The notes under the pieces: generated by a model
Seen by the model: only the letters and a program-made list of their open reading frames with translations
What the model was told of the DNA's origin: nothing
The model's database searches: none
Shown here: positions 1 through 6,485 of the stretch, piece by piece
How the letters are laid out: the number at the start of each line of letters is the position of its first letter
How positions within the stretch are numbered: position 1 is the stretch's first letter
NCBI GenBank assembly: GCA_958349055.1
Contig: CATWBO010000043.1
Location: forward strand, 1 to 14,007
DNA: 14,007 bases
Source: an uncultured bacterium
GTDB taxonomy: Bacteria; Actinomycetota; Coriobacteriia; Coriobacteriales; Coriobacteriaceae
Reading direction: 5' to 3'
Program-made: the position numbers and the translations under genes

Positions 1-170
1 CTTATTAGCCTATCGGAAGTTGAAATAGTATTCACTAACTTTGATTAAATACTCGATAAGCGTTCTAAAATATGCGATGAGCGGATAAGAATACTCATTT
101 TGTGGCTTTAGTTAAATAAAGGCACCCTGCAATTACTCTACCTTGATAAAGCACATGGCCGGGTCGCAAA
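1..170. other. AT-rich stretch without a supported gene
   Basis: This stretch is clearly richer in A and T than the rest of the window and has no open frame with a start and a ribosome binding site. One plus-strand frame is open from the left edge to a stop at 46-48, which is too short to judge. The heptamer AATACTC occurs at 48-54 and 90-96, and GATAAG at 55-60 and 84-89. AGTATTC at 27-33 is the inverse of GAATACT at 89-95. It could be the control region of a gene lying left of the window, but nothing here proves that. Confidence 0.4.
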
Positions 171-213
171 GAAAAAATCCCCCGCTGTTTGACAAATGCA
201 TAAACAGCGGGGG
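171..213 (-). terminator. Intrinsic terminator of the lipid kinase/small membrane protein unit
   Basis: A perfect 12-bp stem (179-190 with 202-213, GC-rich at the base) closes an 11-nt loop. Read on the minus strand, it is followed by a run of six T residues (172-177). This is the textbook layout of a Rho-independent terminator for leftward transcription. It lies about 37 bases past the stop codon of the small membrane protein, so it marks the end of that transcription unit. Confidence 0.9.
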
Positions 214-249
214 AGACGATAATTGGATGAATATCATACCAATGTGGAA

Positions 250-342
250 TTATTTCTTCCGGCGGTGGATCACGTTGATCGCATAGCCGACGAGCATGGC
301 CAGAACAATGACGATAAAGCCGAGCAGGGGATTGTCGTTCAT
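250..342 (-). CDS. Small single-span membrane protein, 30 residues
   Basis: A 30-codon frame encodes MNDNPLLGFI, then a hydrophobic stretch (about residues 6-25, rich in I, V, L, A and G), then a basic tail ending HRRKK. This is the shape of a one-pass membrane microprotein with the positive tail in the cytoplasm. A consensus Shine-Dalgarno AGGAGG (353-348 on the minus strand) lies five bases before the ATG, and it overlaps the TAG stop of the lipid kinase gene, so translation is probably coupled. The strong terminator beyond its stop supports a real, co-transcribed gene. I do not recognise a family. Because its neighbour acts on membrane lipids, it may accompany or modulate that enzyme, but this is inference. 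A chance frame is unlikely given the SD, the coupling and the TM-plus-basic-tail pattern. Confidence 0.75.
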   Translation of the reverse strand: MNDNPLLGFIVIVLAMLVGYAINVIHRRKK

Positions 343-347
343 GGGGT

Positions 348-353
348 CCTCCT
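348..353 (-). promoter_or_regulatory. Shine-Dalgarno of the small membrane protein, overlapping the upstream stop codon
   Basis: On the minus strand AGGAGG lies five bases upstream of the ATG at 342. The TAG stop of the lipid kinase (354-352) shares bases with it. A ribosome terminating on the kinase message would therefore sit on the initiation site of the small gene. Confidence 0.8.
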
Positions 354-1269
354 ATTTACCAAGCGGTGAGAATTCGTCGACGATCAGGTCGAGACATTGC
401 GGAAGCGCGCGGGCGCCAAAGACGCCGGAGTTGCTGGAGATAATCTCGCCATCGAACTGCATGCCCAGCGACGGTGTACAGGTAATCTTAGCTTCCTTGG
501 TCTGGATGATCTTGAACTGCGGGCGACCGAGCACCTTGCCGGCGGGGTCGAGCGCGGCGGTGATCACGGTGGGCAGCAACTGCACGGTTTTTACGGGCTC
601 GATGACCGCGATGTCGACCATGCCGTCGTTCATGCGACAGTCGGGGAACAGGTTGATGTCGTTTTGGATGACCGAGGTGTTGCCGGCCATGCAGCAGATG
701 CCGTCGAGCTCCTCGACAATGCCGTCATGCTCAATCGTAAAGTGCGCCACTGTGGGATTGGGCGTGGCAAGCGCCGACAGGAAGTAGGCGATCTCGCCGA
801 TGTCGTTTTTGGTGGGAGCGGCCTTCATCATGATCTCGGCGTCGTAGCCTGAGCCGGCAATGATGATAAAGCCATGGCGCCTCTCGTTACCGTTCTCGTC
901 GAGCCAAAAGAGTTCGCCCATGTCCGCCTTGACGGTGCGGCCGGCGCGGCAGGCCTTGGCAAGCGCCGCCGCCTCGGGGGCATTGCCGATGTTGTTGAAG
1001 AACAGGCATGCCGTGCCAGAGGGGAAGACGAGTGTGGGGACGCCGCATCCGCGCATCTGGTCGAGCACGTTGGAGACGGTGCCGTCGCCACCCGAGACCA
1101 CCACGCGATCGAACTCGCGCACGTCCGCCACGGCGTCCTCGGGCTCCATGCCATCGCCGATAAAGCGCATCACGACCTCGTCGCCGCCCTGCGCGAGGGC
1201 GTGCGTGAATGCGAAGATTTCATCTGAGCTGGGGCCCGATGCCGGGTTGTGGATGATAAGGCAGCGCAT
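352..1269 (-). CDS. Diacylglycerol kinase family lipid kinase (DAGK catalytic domain)
   Basis: This 305-residue cytoplasmic protein belongs to the DgkB/YegS/sphingosine-kinase-like lipid kinases, which transfer phosphate from ATP to a lipid hydroxyl such as that of diacylglycerol. The N-terminal nucleotide-binding lobe shows NPASG at 8-12, the family signature GGDGT at 60-64 and PSGTA at 83-87. The C-terminal half has the usual NDGMVDIAVIEP segment. Length is normal for the family. The sequence after PSGT (ACLFFNN) departs from the common PxGTANDFAR, so the substrate may differ; YegS-type specificity cannot be decided. The ATG gives the expected N-terminus (short beta strand before NPxSG), although the ribosome binding site is weak. 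It is the first gene of a leftward unit with the small membrane protein and diverges from the RNase D gene. Confidence 0.88.
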   Translation of the reverse strand: MRCLIIHNPASGPSSDEIFAFTHALAQGGDEVVMRFIGDGMEPEDAVADVREFDRVVVSGGDGTVSNVLDQMRGCGVPTLVFPSGTACLFFNNIGNAPEAAALAKACRAGRTVKADMGELFWLDENGNERRHGFIIIAGSGYDAEIMMKAAPTKNDIGEIAYFLSALATPNPTVAHFTIEHDGIVEELDGICCMAGNTSVIQNDINLFPDCRMNDGMVDIAVIEPVKTVQLLPTVITAALDPAGKVLGRPQFKIIQTKEAKITCTPSLGMQFDGEIISSNSGVFGARALPQCLDLIVDEFSPLGK

Positions 1270-1297
1270 ACTTACGTTCCCGTTCTGTGACTAACCG

Positions 1298-1305
1298 AGT
1301 ATAGT
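1298..1305. promoter_or_regulatory. Overlapping divergent -10-like boxes between lipid kinase and RNase D genes
   Basis: The plus strand reads TATAGT at 1300-1305 and the minus strand reads TATACT at 1303-1298. Both match a sigma-70 -10 element at five of six positions and they overlap. They sit in the only gap between the two divergent genes. Neither has a good -35 at the usual distance. This is a plausible bidirectional promoter, suggested by position and -10 matches alone. Confidence 0.35.
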
Positions 1306-1367
1306 TGTAAGGCAATGCCGATATCCTACCCGTGTTTTTCGGGCCTAACCTTATTCGATGGGTTGAT

Positions 1368-2501
1368 ATGTACATTTCCACACATCAGGCTCTACTCGAC
1401 TTTTGCCAGCGCGCCCGCGAGTTCGACGCGATTGCCGTCGATACCGAGTTTTTGCGCGAGCGCACGTTCCATCCGCGTCTGTGCCTGGTTCAGATTGCCA
1501 CCCCTGCCGAGAGCGTCGCGGTCGACCCCCTGGTGATCGACGACCTGTCGCCGCTCGCCGAGCTTATGGCCGATGAGAGCGTAACCAAGGTGTTCCACGC
1601 CTGCTCGCAGGATATGGAGGTCATGCTCCATACTGTGGGCGTGCTGCCGCGTCCTATTTTTGATACGCAGGTGGCCGCCGCCTTTTTGGGTGAGCGCCAG
1701 CAGATTTCCTACGGCGCGCTCGTGCAGACGTTTTGCGGCGTCTCGCTGCCCAAGACCGAGTCACTGACCGACTGGTCGCGCCGTCCGCTGACCGACAAGC
1801 AGATTGAGTACGCGATCGATGACGTCAAGTACTTAATCGTGGCCTATACCGAGATGATGAGCCGTCTGCGTGAGCTGGGCCGCGTGGACTGGGTGCTCGA
1901 CGAGCTACGCCCGCTGGCCGACGAGTCGCACTATCGCGCCGACCGTCACGAGGCATTCCGTAAGGTCAAGCGCATCAACTCGTGCAGCCGCCATCAGCTG
2001 GGCATTGCGCGCGAGCTCGCCGCCTGGCGCGAGGATCGCGCCGAGCGCCGTAACATCCCGCGCAAGTGGGTCATGTCCGATGACACGCTGCTTGCACTCG
2101 TCAAGCGCAATCCCGTGCGCGTTGAGGAGTTCCGTAGCATTCGCGGTACCGATCAGCTGGGGGAGCGCGACGTGGACGGTGCGCTCATGGCCATCAAGCG
2201 CGGCGCGAGCTGCCCGCACGATCGCCTGCCGCTCATGGTGCGCGGGCACCGTCAGATCTCGCCGGAGCTGGAGAGCGTGACCGACCTGATGTATGCGCTC
2301 ATCCGCTTGGTTGCCGAGCGTTCGGGTGTGGCGACCTCGGTCATTGCCTCGCGCGATGACTTGGCCGACTACATTGAGCATCCCGAGCAGAGCCCCCTGC
2401 GCGAAGGCTGGCGTTTTGAGCTCGTGGGTTCGCGTCTGGACGATTTACTCTCGGGCAATATGGGACTCACCGTGAAGGACGGTAAAATCGAGCTTTTGTA
2501 G
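1368..2501 (+). CDS. rnd: Ribonuclease D
   Basis: This 377-residue 3'-5' exoribonuclease is involved in 3' maturation and turnover of stable RNA such as tRNA. The DEDDy catalytic set is complete: D25 and E27 in DTEF (Exo I), D82 in CSQDME (Exo II), and Y148 with D152 in YAIDDVKYL (Exo III). The second half contains an HRDC-type nucleic-acid-binding domain, starting around QLGIARELAAW and running through IPRKWVMSDDTLLAL. The ATG at 1368 places MYISTHQALL as the N-terminus, matching how the family begins. A GTG at 1332 in the same frame would add 12 residues but has no ribosome binding site; the SD before the ATG is itself weak. It is a housekeeping gene, high in GC like the next three genes. 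Confidence 0.92.
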   Translation: MYISTHQALLDFCQRAREFDAIAVDTEFLRERTFHPRLCLVQIATPAESVAVDPLVIDDLSPLAELMADESVTKVFHACSQDMEVMLHTVGVLPRPIFDTQVAAAFLGERQQISYGALVQTFCGVSLPKTESLTDWSRRPLTDKQIEYAIDDVKYLIVAYTEMMSRLRELGRVDWVLDELRPLADESHYRADRHEAFRKVKRINSCSRHQLGIARELAAWREDRAERRNIPRKWVMSDDTLLALVKRNPVRVEEFRSIRGTDQLGERDVDGALMAIKRGASCPHDRLPLMVRGHRQISPELESVTDLMYALIRLVAERSGVATSVIASRDDLADYIEHPEQSPLREGWRFELVGSRLDDLLSGNMGLTVKDGKIELL

Positions 2502-2633
2502 TTATATAGCTACGCGGTTTTCCAAACGATGCAAACGTTCTAGAGCGGTAATGCCGAAACATCGATGCTGACTTGCTGGTCAGCTGAATGGGTAAAATGC
2601 CTCCAACGTGTAACTCGATTCGGAGGAATTCGC

Positions 2634-3338
2634 ATGCCTTATTACTATGGATACGGCTTTGGTATCGACCCGCTGTACCTGCTGGTTGTTCTTATTTGTA
2701 CGGTGCTCGGTCTTGCCGCGCAGAGCTATATCAACTCGACGTACAAGACGTGGTCCAAGGTGCGCTCGGACGGCGATACGGGCGCTGTGGTTGCTCGCCG
2801 CATGCTCGATGCCAACGGTTGCAACGCCGTGGGCATCAAGGGCGTTGCCGGCGAGCTCACCGACCACTACAACCCGCAGGACAACAACCTGTATCTGTCT
2901 GACGCTAACCGTTCGGGCGGGTCGGTCGCAAGCGTTGCCGTCGCCTGCCATGAGGCGGGCCATGCCGCCCAGCGTCAAAGCGGTTACGCCATGATGAAGG
3001 TGCGCAGCGCCCTCGTGCCGGTCGTCAACTTTACCCAGAATACCTGGACGATCGTGCTGCTCATGGGCTTGTTTATGAACATTGCCGGGCTCACGACCCT
3101 CGCACTGATTTTCTTCTCGTTTAGCGTGCTGTTCCAGCTGGTTACGCTTCCGGTCGAGATAGATGCCAGCCGCCGCGCTGTGGCCTACATTGAGCAGTCG
3201 GGCATGAGCTCCAAGCAGGTCAACGGTGCCAAGAAGGTGCTGACGGCAGCCGCGCTTACCTATGTGGCAGCCGCGCTCACCTCGATCATTCAGCTGCTCT
3301 ACCTTATGGCTCGTTACAACAGAAACTCCAACCGATAA
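2634..3338 (+). CDS. yugP: YugP-type membrane neutral zinc metallopeptidase
   Basis: This 234-residue integral membrane protein belongs to the putative neutral zinc metallopeptidase family (Pfam Zn_peptidase_2, represented by Bacillus YugP). After a Tyr/Gly-rich start there is a membrane segment (about 13-30), then a soluble part with the family blocks LTDHYNP (75-81) and LYLSD (86-90). The zinc-binding HEAGH motif is at 106-110. Hydrophobic segments follow at about 138-150, 153-172 and 208-226. The conserved LPVEIDAS near 172-179 probably supplies a further zinc ligand (E175). The substrate is unknown; a role in membrane protein quality control is only a guess. GGAGGAA just before the ATG at 2634 decides the start over upstream in-frame codons. 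A -10-like TAAAAT lies at 2593-2598 without a clear -35. Confidence 0.88.
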   Translation: MPYYYGYGFGIDPLYLLVVLICTVLGLAAQSYINSTYKTWSKVRSDGDTGAVVARRMLDANGCNAVGIKGVAGELTDHYNPQDNNLYLSDANRSGGSVASVAVACHEAGHAAQRQSGYAMMKVRSALVPVVNFTQNTWTIVLLMGLFMNIAGLTTLALIFFSFSVLFQLVTLPVEIDASRRAVAYIEQSGMSSKQVNGAKKVLTAAALTYVAAALTSIIQLLYLMARYNRNSNR

Positions 3339-3354
3339 GAACTTGGACTGACAG

Positions 3355-3384
3355 GCGCCGCGGGGATTTGTGTCCCCGCGGCGC
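3355..3384 (+). terminator. Strong stem-loop after yugP, probable terminator
   Basis: A perfect 12-bp, almost all G/C stem (3355-3366 with 3373-3384) closes a six-base loop TTTGTG, 16 bases after the yugP stop. No T run follows, so it is not a canonical intrinsic terminator. It may terminate weakly, protect the 3' end of the message, or separate yugP from xseA. Confidence 0.5.
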
Positions 3385-3408
3385 TGTACTATGTGTGGGA
3401 CTTGAATT

Positions 3409-3433
3409 TGCACAGGGCTGGAGCCCGTGTGCA
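3409..3433 (+). other. Leader hairpin just upstream of xseA
   Basis: TGCACAGGGC (3409-3418) pairs with GCCC (3423-3426) and TGTGCA (3428-3433), leaving a TGGA tetraloop and one bulged G at 3427. It ends eight bases before the xseA Shine-Dalgarno. It could affect xseA message stability or translation; there is no T run, so it is not a terminator. Confidence 0.4.
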
Positions 3434-3441
3434 CAATGACG

Positions 3442-3449
3442 AAAGGAGG
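3442..3449 (+). promoter_or_regulatory. Shine-Dalgarno deciding the xseA start
   Basis: AAAGGAGG lies four bases upstream of the GTG at 3454. The other in-frame candidates, GTG at 3427 and ATG at 3436, come before this site and have none of their own, so GTG 3454 is preferred. Confidence 0.75.
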
Positions 3450-3453
3450 CTGC

Positions 3454-4905
3454 GTGGCAGGCTGGAATCTAACCGGCAATAGCGTTTCTGCCGAGTTCGA
3501 CGGCTCGGACGAGCAGGAGCGTAAAGAGCTCAGCGTGAGCCAGGCGGTGGAGATCGCCGCCGGCGCGCTCGATGCGATTCCGCAGCTGAACGTCCTGGGC
3601 GAGGTCACCGGCTTTCGTGGCCCCAATGCCCGAAGCGGCCACTGTTACTTCCAGATCAAGGACGACTCGGCCGCCGTCGACTGCATCATCTGGAAGGGTG
3701 CCTATCTTAAGCGCACCTTCGATTTGCGCGACGGTATGCAGGTGAGCTTTAAGGGCAGCTTCAATCTCTATAAGCCCACGGGCCGTATGAGCTTTGTCGC
3801 CCGCTCGTTCTCGTTGGCGGGGGAGGGCCTGCTGCGTCAACAGGTGGCACAGTTGGCCGAAAAGCTGCGCCGCGAGGGCTTGGTGGACGAATCCCGTAAA
3901 CGTCGCATCCCGGTGTTTTGCTCACGCGTGGCGGTCGTCACCTCGCTTTCGGGCGCCGTGATCGACGACGTCAAGCGTACGCTGCGCCGTCGCAACCCAC
4001 TTGTCGAGCTCGTTTGCGTGGGTGCCAAGGTCCAAGGCGAGGGTGCGCCGGCGGAGCTTATTGAAGGCTTGCGCCGCGCCGCTGCAATTACGCCCGCGCC
4101 CGACTGCATTTTGCTCGTGCGCGGCGGCGGTTCCTTCGAGGACCTCATGACCTTCAACGACGAGGACCTTGCCCGTGCGGTGGCGGCCTGTCCCGTGCCC
4201 GTGGTGACAGGTATTGGCCATGAGCCCGATACCTCAATCTGCGACATGGTGAGCGACCGTCGTGCCTCCACGCCCACGGCAGCGGCAGAATCCGTGGCAC
4301 CGGCTATGACAGAGCTGGCGGATGTGCTCGAGACGCGCCATCAGCGCCTAGGCGCTGCGATGGCTTCGATGATCGGGTCGGATCAGGTCGATCTGGAGAT
4401 GCTCGATCAGCGTGGTCGGCGTGCCTGGGATACCTATACGGCGCGCTTAGGCGATGCGCTCGATGCGGCCGCGTACCGCCCGTGCCTGAACGATCCAACG
4501 TTTATGGTTGAGCGTCGCGAGTCGGAGCTTGCCCTGACGGCCGATCGCCTATCGGGCACCATTGCGCGCTCGGTCGGTGCCTTCCGCTCCAACTTTGAGC
4601 GTCTGCCCGAGCGTCTGGTCGCAAGCACTTCGGGGCTTGATGGCAAACGTCATGCGCTCACGCTTGCGAGCTCCCGTCTAGAACACCAGGGGCGCACGAT
4701 GCTCAGCAAGCCCGCCTCCGACTTGGGCCGAGCTGCCGCTTCGCTCGATGCCCTGTCGCCGCTCAAGGTGCTTGCCCGTGGCTATTCCATCGCGTACGGC
4801 GACGATGGTGTGGCTACAAGCGCCAAGGCGTTTAAGCCCGGCGATGCCATCCGTGTTCGCATGGCAGACGGCAACGTGGCGGCAACCGTCGATACGGTCG
4901 AGTAG
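3454..4905 (+). CDS. xseA: Exodeoxyribonuclease VII large subunit
   Basis: This 483-residue catalytic subunit of exonuclease VII degrades single-stranded DNA from both ends into oligonucleotides, in complex with several XseB chains. An N-terminal OB-fold (about 26-122, with SGHCYFQIKDD at 61-71 and the YKPTGRM stretch) binds DNA. The catalytic domain carries VVTSLSGAVIDDV (161-173), RGGGSFEDL (223-231) and GIGHEPDTSICD (253-264), with the conserved H256, D259 and D264. A long helical, likely coiled-coil region rich in Arg, Glu and Ala follows to about 440, then a small C-terminal beta element with LARGYSI. The start is the GTG at 3454, chosen by its SD. The N-terminus is slightly longer than in many homologues (about 25 residues before the OB-fold). 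xseB follows after 42 bases, so the two are probably one operon. Confidence 0.93.
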   Translation: MAGWNLTGNSVSAEFDGSDEQERKELSVSQAVEIAAGALDAIPQLNVLGEVTGFRGPNARSGHCYFQIKDDSAAVDCIIWKGAYLKRTFDLRDGMQVSFKGSFNLYKPTGRMSFVARSFSLAGEGLLRQQVAQLAEKLRREGLVDESRKRRIPVFCSRVAVVTSLSGAVIDDVKRTLRRRNPLVELVCVGAKVQGEGAPAELIEGLRRAAAITPAPDCILLVRGGGSFEDLMTFNDEDLARAVAACPVPVVTGIGHEPDTSICDMVSDRRASTPTAAAESVAPAMTELADVLETRHQRLGAAMASMIGSDQVDLEMLDQRGRRAWDTYTARLGDALDAAAYRPCLNDPTFMVERRESELALTADRLSGTIARSVGAFRSNFERLPERLVASTSGLDGKRHALTLASSRLEHQGRTMLSKPASDLGRAAASLDALSPLKVLARGYSIAYGDDGVATSAKAFKPGDAIRVRMADGNVAATVDTVE

Positions 4906-4947
4906 GCCGTGTATTAATGTGATAGACCTTTAGGAAAGGAAACAGAT

Positions 4948-5214
4948 ATGGCAGAGAAGACCCCGGTCGAGCAGCTTACGTACAAGCAGGCCTCGCAGGA
5001 GCTGGAGCTCATCATCCGCAGCCTGGAGTCGGGCGATATGGAGCTCGAGGAGTCGCTCGAGAGCTACACCCGCGGCGTTGAGCTTCTCAAGAGCCTTCGT
5101 ACCCGCCTGGCCGATGCCGAGCAGAAGGTCTCGGTGCTCCTTAAGGACGTCGACGGCAACGACGTGCTCGCCGACGGCGAAGCCGCTAACACCGAGGACA
5201 ACCTCTCGTTCTAA
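4948..5214 (+). CDS. xseB: Exodeoxyribonuclease VII small subunit
   Basis: This 88-residue non-catalytic partner of XseA wraps the helical stalk of the large subunit. The typical family core is visible: LTYKQASQELELIIRSLESG (10-29), then MELEESLESYTRGVELLK, a two-helix hairpin full of Leu and Glu. The C-terminal tail (DGNDVLADGEAANTED) is acidic and probably disordered. Length is normal (usually 70-90). AGGAAAGGA precedes the ATG. It follows xseA closely on the same strand, and the nested inverted repeat begins 20 bases after its stop. Confidence 0.93.
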   Translation: MAEKTPVEQLTYKQASQELELIIRSLESGDMELEESLESYTRGVELLKSLRTRLADAEQKVSVLLKDVDGNDVLADGEAANTEDNLSF

Positions 5215-5234
5215 CCACCTCGCAGCCCACTTTG

Positions 5235-5344
5235 GGGTAGTCTTTTGGGAGGGGGCTTTTTTGACTACCCTTGCGCGATAGCTCGCCGAACGCTTGTGTT
5301 CGCGCCAAAAGTAGTCAAAAAAGCCCCGTCCCAAAAGACTACCC
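5235..5344. repeat. Nested inverted repeat between xseB and the MerR gene
   Basis: Two 34-base arms (5235-5268 and 5311-5344) are inverse copies with one mismatch, separated by 42 bases. Each arm is itself bounded by an inverted motif: GGGTAGTC at 5235-5242 with GACTACCC at 5263-5270 on the left, and GTAGTC with GACTAC on the right. The DNA or RNA could therefore fold as one long hairpin or as two smaller ones. The spacer carries its own small stem, CGAAC (5287-5291) with GTTCG (5298-5302). The A and T runs lie inside the arms and not after a stem, so it does not look like an ordinary intrinsic terminator, although it sits where two convergent genes end. A dispersed palindromic (REP/MITE-like) repeat is a fair alternative; no transposase is present. 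Confidence 0.8.
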
Positions 5345-5409
5345 AGGTGGGTGGGTCATTAGGGGTGAATGTGGCTTGCCTTTCGGCGCGCTAAAGATGA
5401 GTTGAGATG

Positions 5410-6240
5410 CTATCGCTTCTCAATTACATTGGGTTCAACCATTATTTCAAGCGTGTGTAAATACTCATCTTGATTGTCGGATATGTATTCGCTTACATAC
5501 CAGAATTCTAAAAGGGGACCCGTGGCAACGAGGCGATTCCGGTCCATGAATTCGTTCATTTCCCTCCATACTATCGGCGTTATTTCTGCAGGGCCGGTGG
5601 TTGTCCTGCAAAGATAGTCGCCTTCCGGGAAAATCTCACACCCTTTATCGTCACTTGACCCGAGCGAAAGCAGCGTTTTCTTTGCTACCAAGCAACCGTC
5701 GGTGCTCCTGCGCGATGGGTCAAGGATGAAGCATGGAACCGTGTGTATCGAGTCGATTTCCATCCCGAGTTCTTTCATTCGTTTAATGGTGGCGTAGGGA
5801 ATTATGTCGCCGCTTAGCTCGTCTTCGCTTACGATGACATATCCTCGGGGTCCCTTATGAACCACCCTCGATTGCTTCTCCTCGCGCGCTCTTAACGACA
5901 TGGATATATTTTGCATGCAATGCTCGATCTTTCGGCGCCGTTGCGATAGCTTTGCAATGGCTGCGTCGATGCTGTCAAGTTCGTTGCTGAACAGCTCAAA
6001 GCTTGTTTCGAGTGAATGGTTGTCTAGGAAAGACCTGATTTCGCTAAGCGTGTAATTCATGTTGAGCATTGACATGATGATGTTAAGCCTGCCGAAATCG
6101 TCCTTCCTGTATTCACGGTAGGCATTCGCTCCGCGCTTTGGGGCAACTAGACCAATTGACTCGTAATAGCGAAGGGTGTCTGCGCTTACGCCGTAGAGGC
6201 CGGCCGTCTGCTTGATATTAAGGGAAAACTCGCGTTCCAT
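5410..6240 (-). CDS. MerR family transcriptional regulator with GyrI-like effector domain
   Basis: This 276-residue DNA-binding regulator has the BmrR-type architecture. The N-terminal winged helix (about 5-72) shows the MerR signature SADTLRYYESIGL (19-31), the wing with AYREY (40-44) and the second helical pair. A long helix with heptad-like hydrophobics (about 76-118) should form the dimer coiled coil. The C-terminal part (about 133-270) looks like a GyrI-like small-molecule-binding domain of the kind that binds drugs or hydrophobic ligands. The ATG at 6240 has GGAAGG just upstream; a TTG at 6273 in frame would add 11 residues unlike any MerR N-terminus. It diverges from the esterase gene, so the likely target is the esterase/transporter promoter. 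A -10-like TAGAAT (6291-6286, minus strand) may drive it. Codon use is more AT-rich than in xseA/xseB. The ligand is unknown. Confidence 0.88.
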   Translation of the reverse strand: MEREFSLNIKQTAGLYGVSADTLRYYESIGLVAPKRGANAYREYRKDDFGRLNIIMSMLNMNYTLSEIRSFLDNHSLETSFELFSNELDSIDAAIAKLSQRRRKIEHCMQNISMSLRAREEKQSRVVHKGPRGYVIVSEDELSGDIIPYATIKRMKELGMEIDSIHTVPCFILDPSRRSTDGCLVAKKTLLSLGSSDDKGCEIFPEGDYLCRTTTGPAEITPIVWREMNEFMDRNRLVATGPLLEFWYVSEYISDNQDEYLHTLEIMVEPNVIEKR

Positions 6241-6390
6241 GTCACACCTTCCGACTGCCCTAGGGCCACTCAAAACCTTGGAGCTATTCTAATGTTTGTT
6301 ACACCGTCATTGTCGGGCAAGCGGTCGTTTTGACGAGGTGAACGGTATTAAGCGCCTGGTTTCCAGTTGGTATTCCATTGAAACACGTCG

Positions 6391-6419
6391 TTGACCTTTG
6401 ACTTTCCCCAAATTATAAG
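6391..6419 (+). promoter_or_regulatory. Promoter of the esterase/transporter genes with MerR-type operator dyad
   Basis: A consensus-like -35 TTGACC (6391-6396) is followed either by TATAAG (6414-6419, 17-bp spacer) or by the weaker TAAGAT (6416-6421, 19-bp spacer). An imperfect dyad lies between them: CTTTGACTTT (6396-6405) against AAATTATAAG (6410-6419), seven of ten positions paired around CCCC. MerR proteins bind such a dyad inside an over-long spacer and twist the DNA to activate. The promoter call is good from the hexamers; regulation by the divergent MerR gene is inference from position and symmetry. The 5' leader also contains the short palindrome GGCTTCAAGCC (6422-6432). Confidence 0.6.
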
Positions 6420-6485
6420 ATGGCTTCAAGCCAGCTAGCTTAAACCATATCGATCTAGCATCTTAATTGTGAGGAAGGACAAGCA

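Noticed and set aside
296..1294. Plus-strand open frames opposite the lipid kinase gene
   Set aside because: The minus strand carries complete DAGK motifs, so the plus-strand frames are shadows without motif or ribosome binding site.
1332..1367. Upstream GTG start for RNase D
   Set aside because: It adds 12 residues not expected for the family and has no Shine-Dalgarno; the ATG at 1368 gives the usual N-terminus.
2580..3626. Open frame of about 348 codons antisense to yugP and the start of xseA
   Set aside because: It overlaps two well-supported genes, crosses their intergenic hairpins and shows no domain. It is a composition artefact.
5235..5344. CRISPR array or insertion sequence
   Set aside because: There are only two inverted arms, no regularly spaced direct repeats, no transposase and no target-site duplication.
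6241..6273. TTG start extending the MerR protein by 11 residues
   Set aside because: The ATG at 6240 has GGAAGG before it and gives the normal distance to the helix-turn-helix.
6422..6440. GGCTTCAAGCC followed by AGCTAGCT as the regulator's operator
   Set aside because: Both palindromes are short and lie downstream of the -10, whereas a MerR activator needs its dyad in the spacer, where a better-placed one is present.
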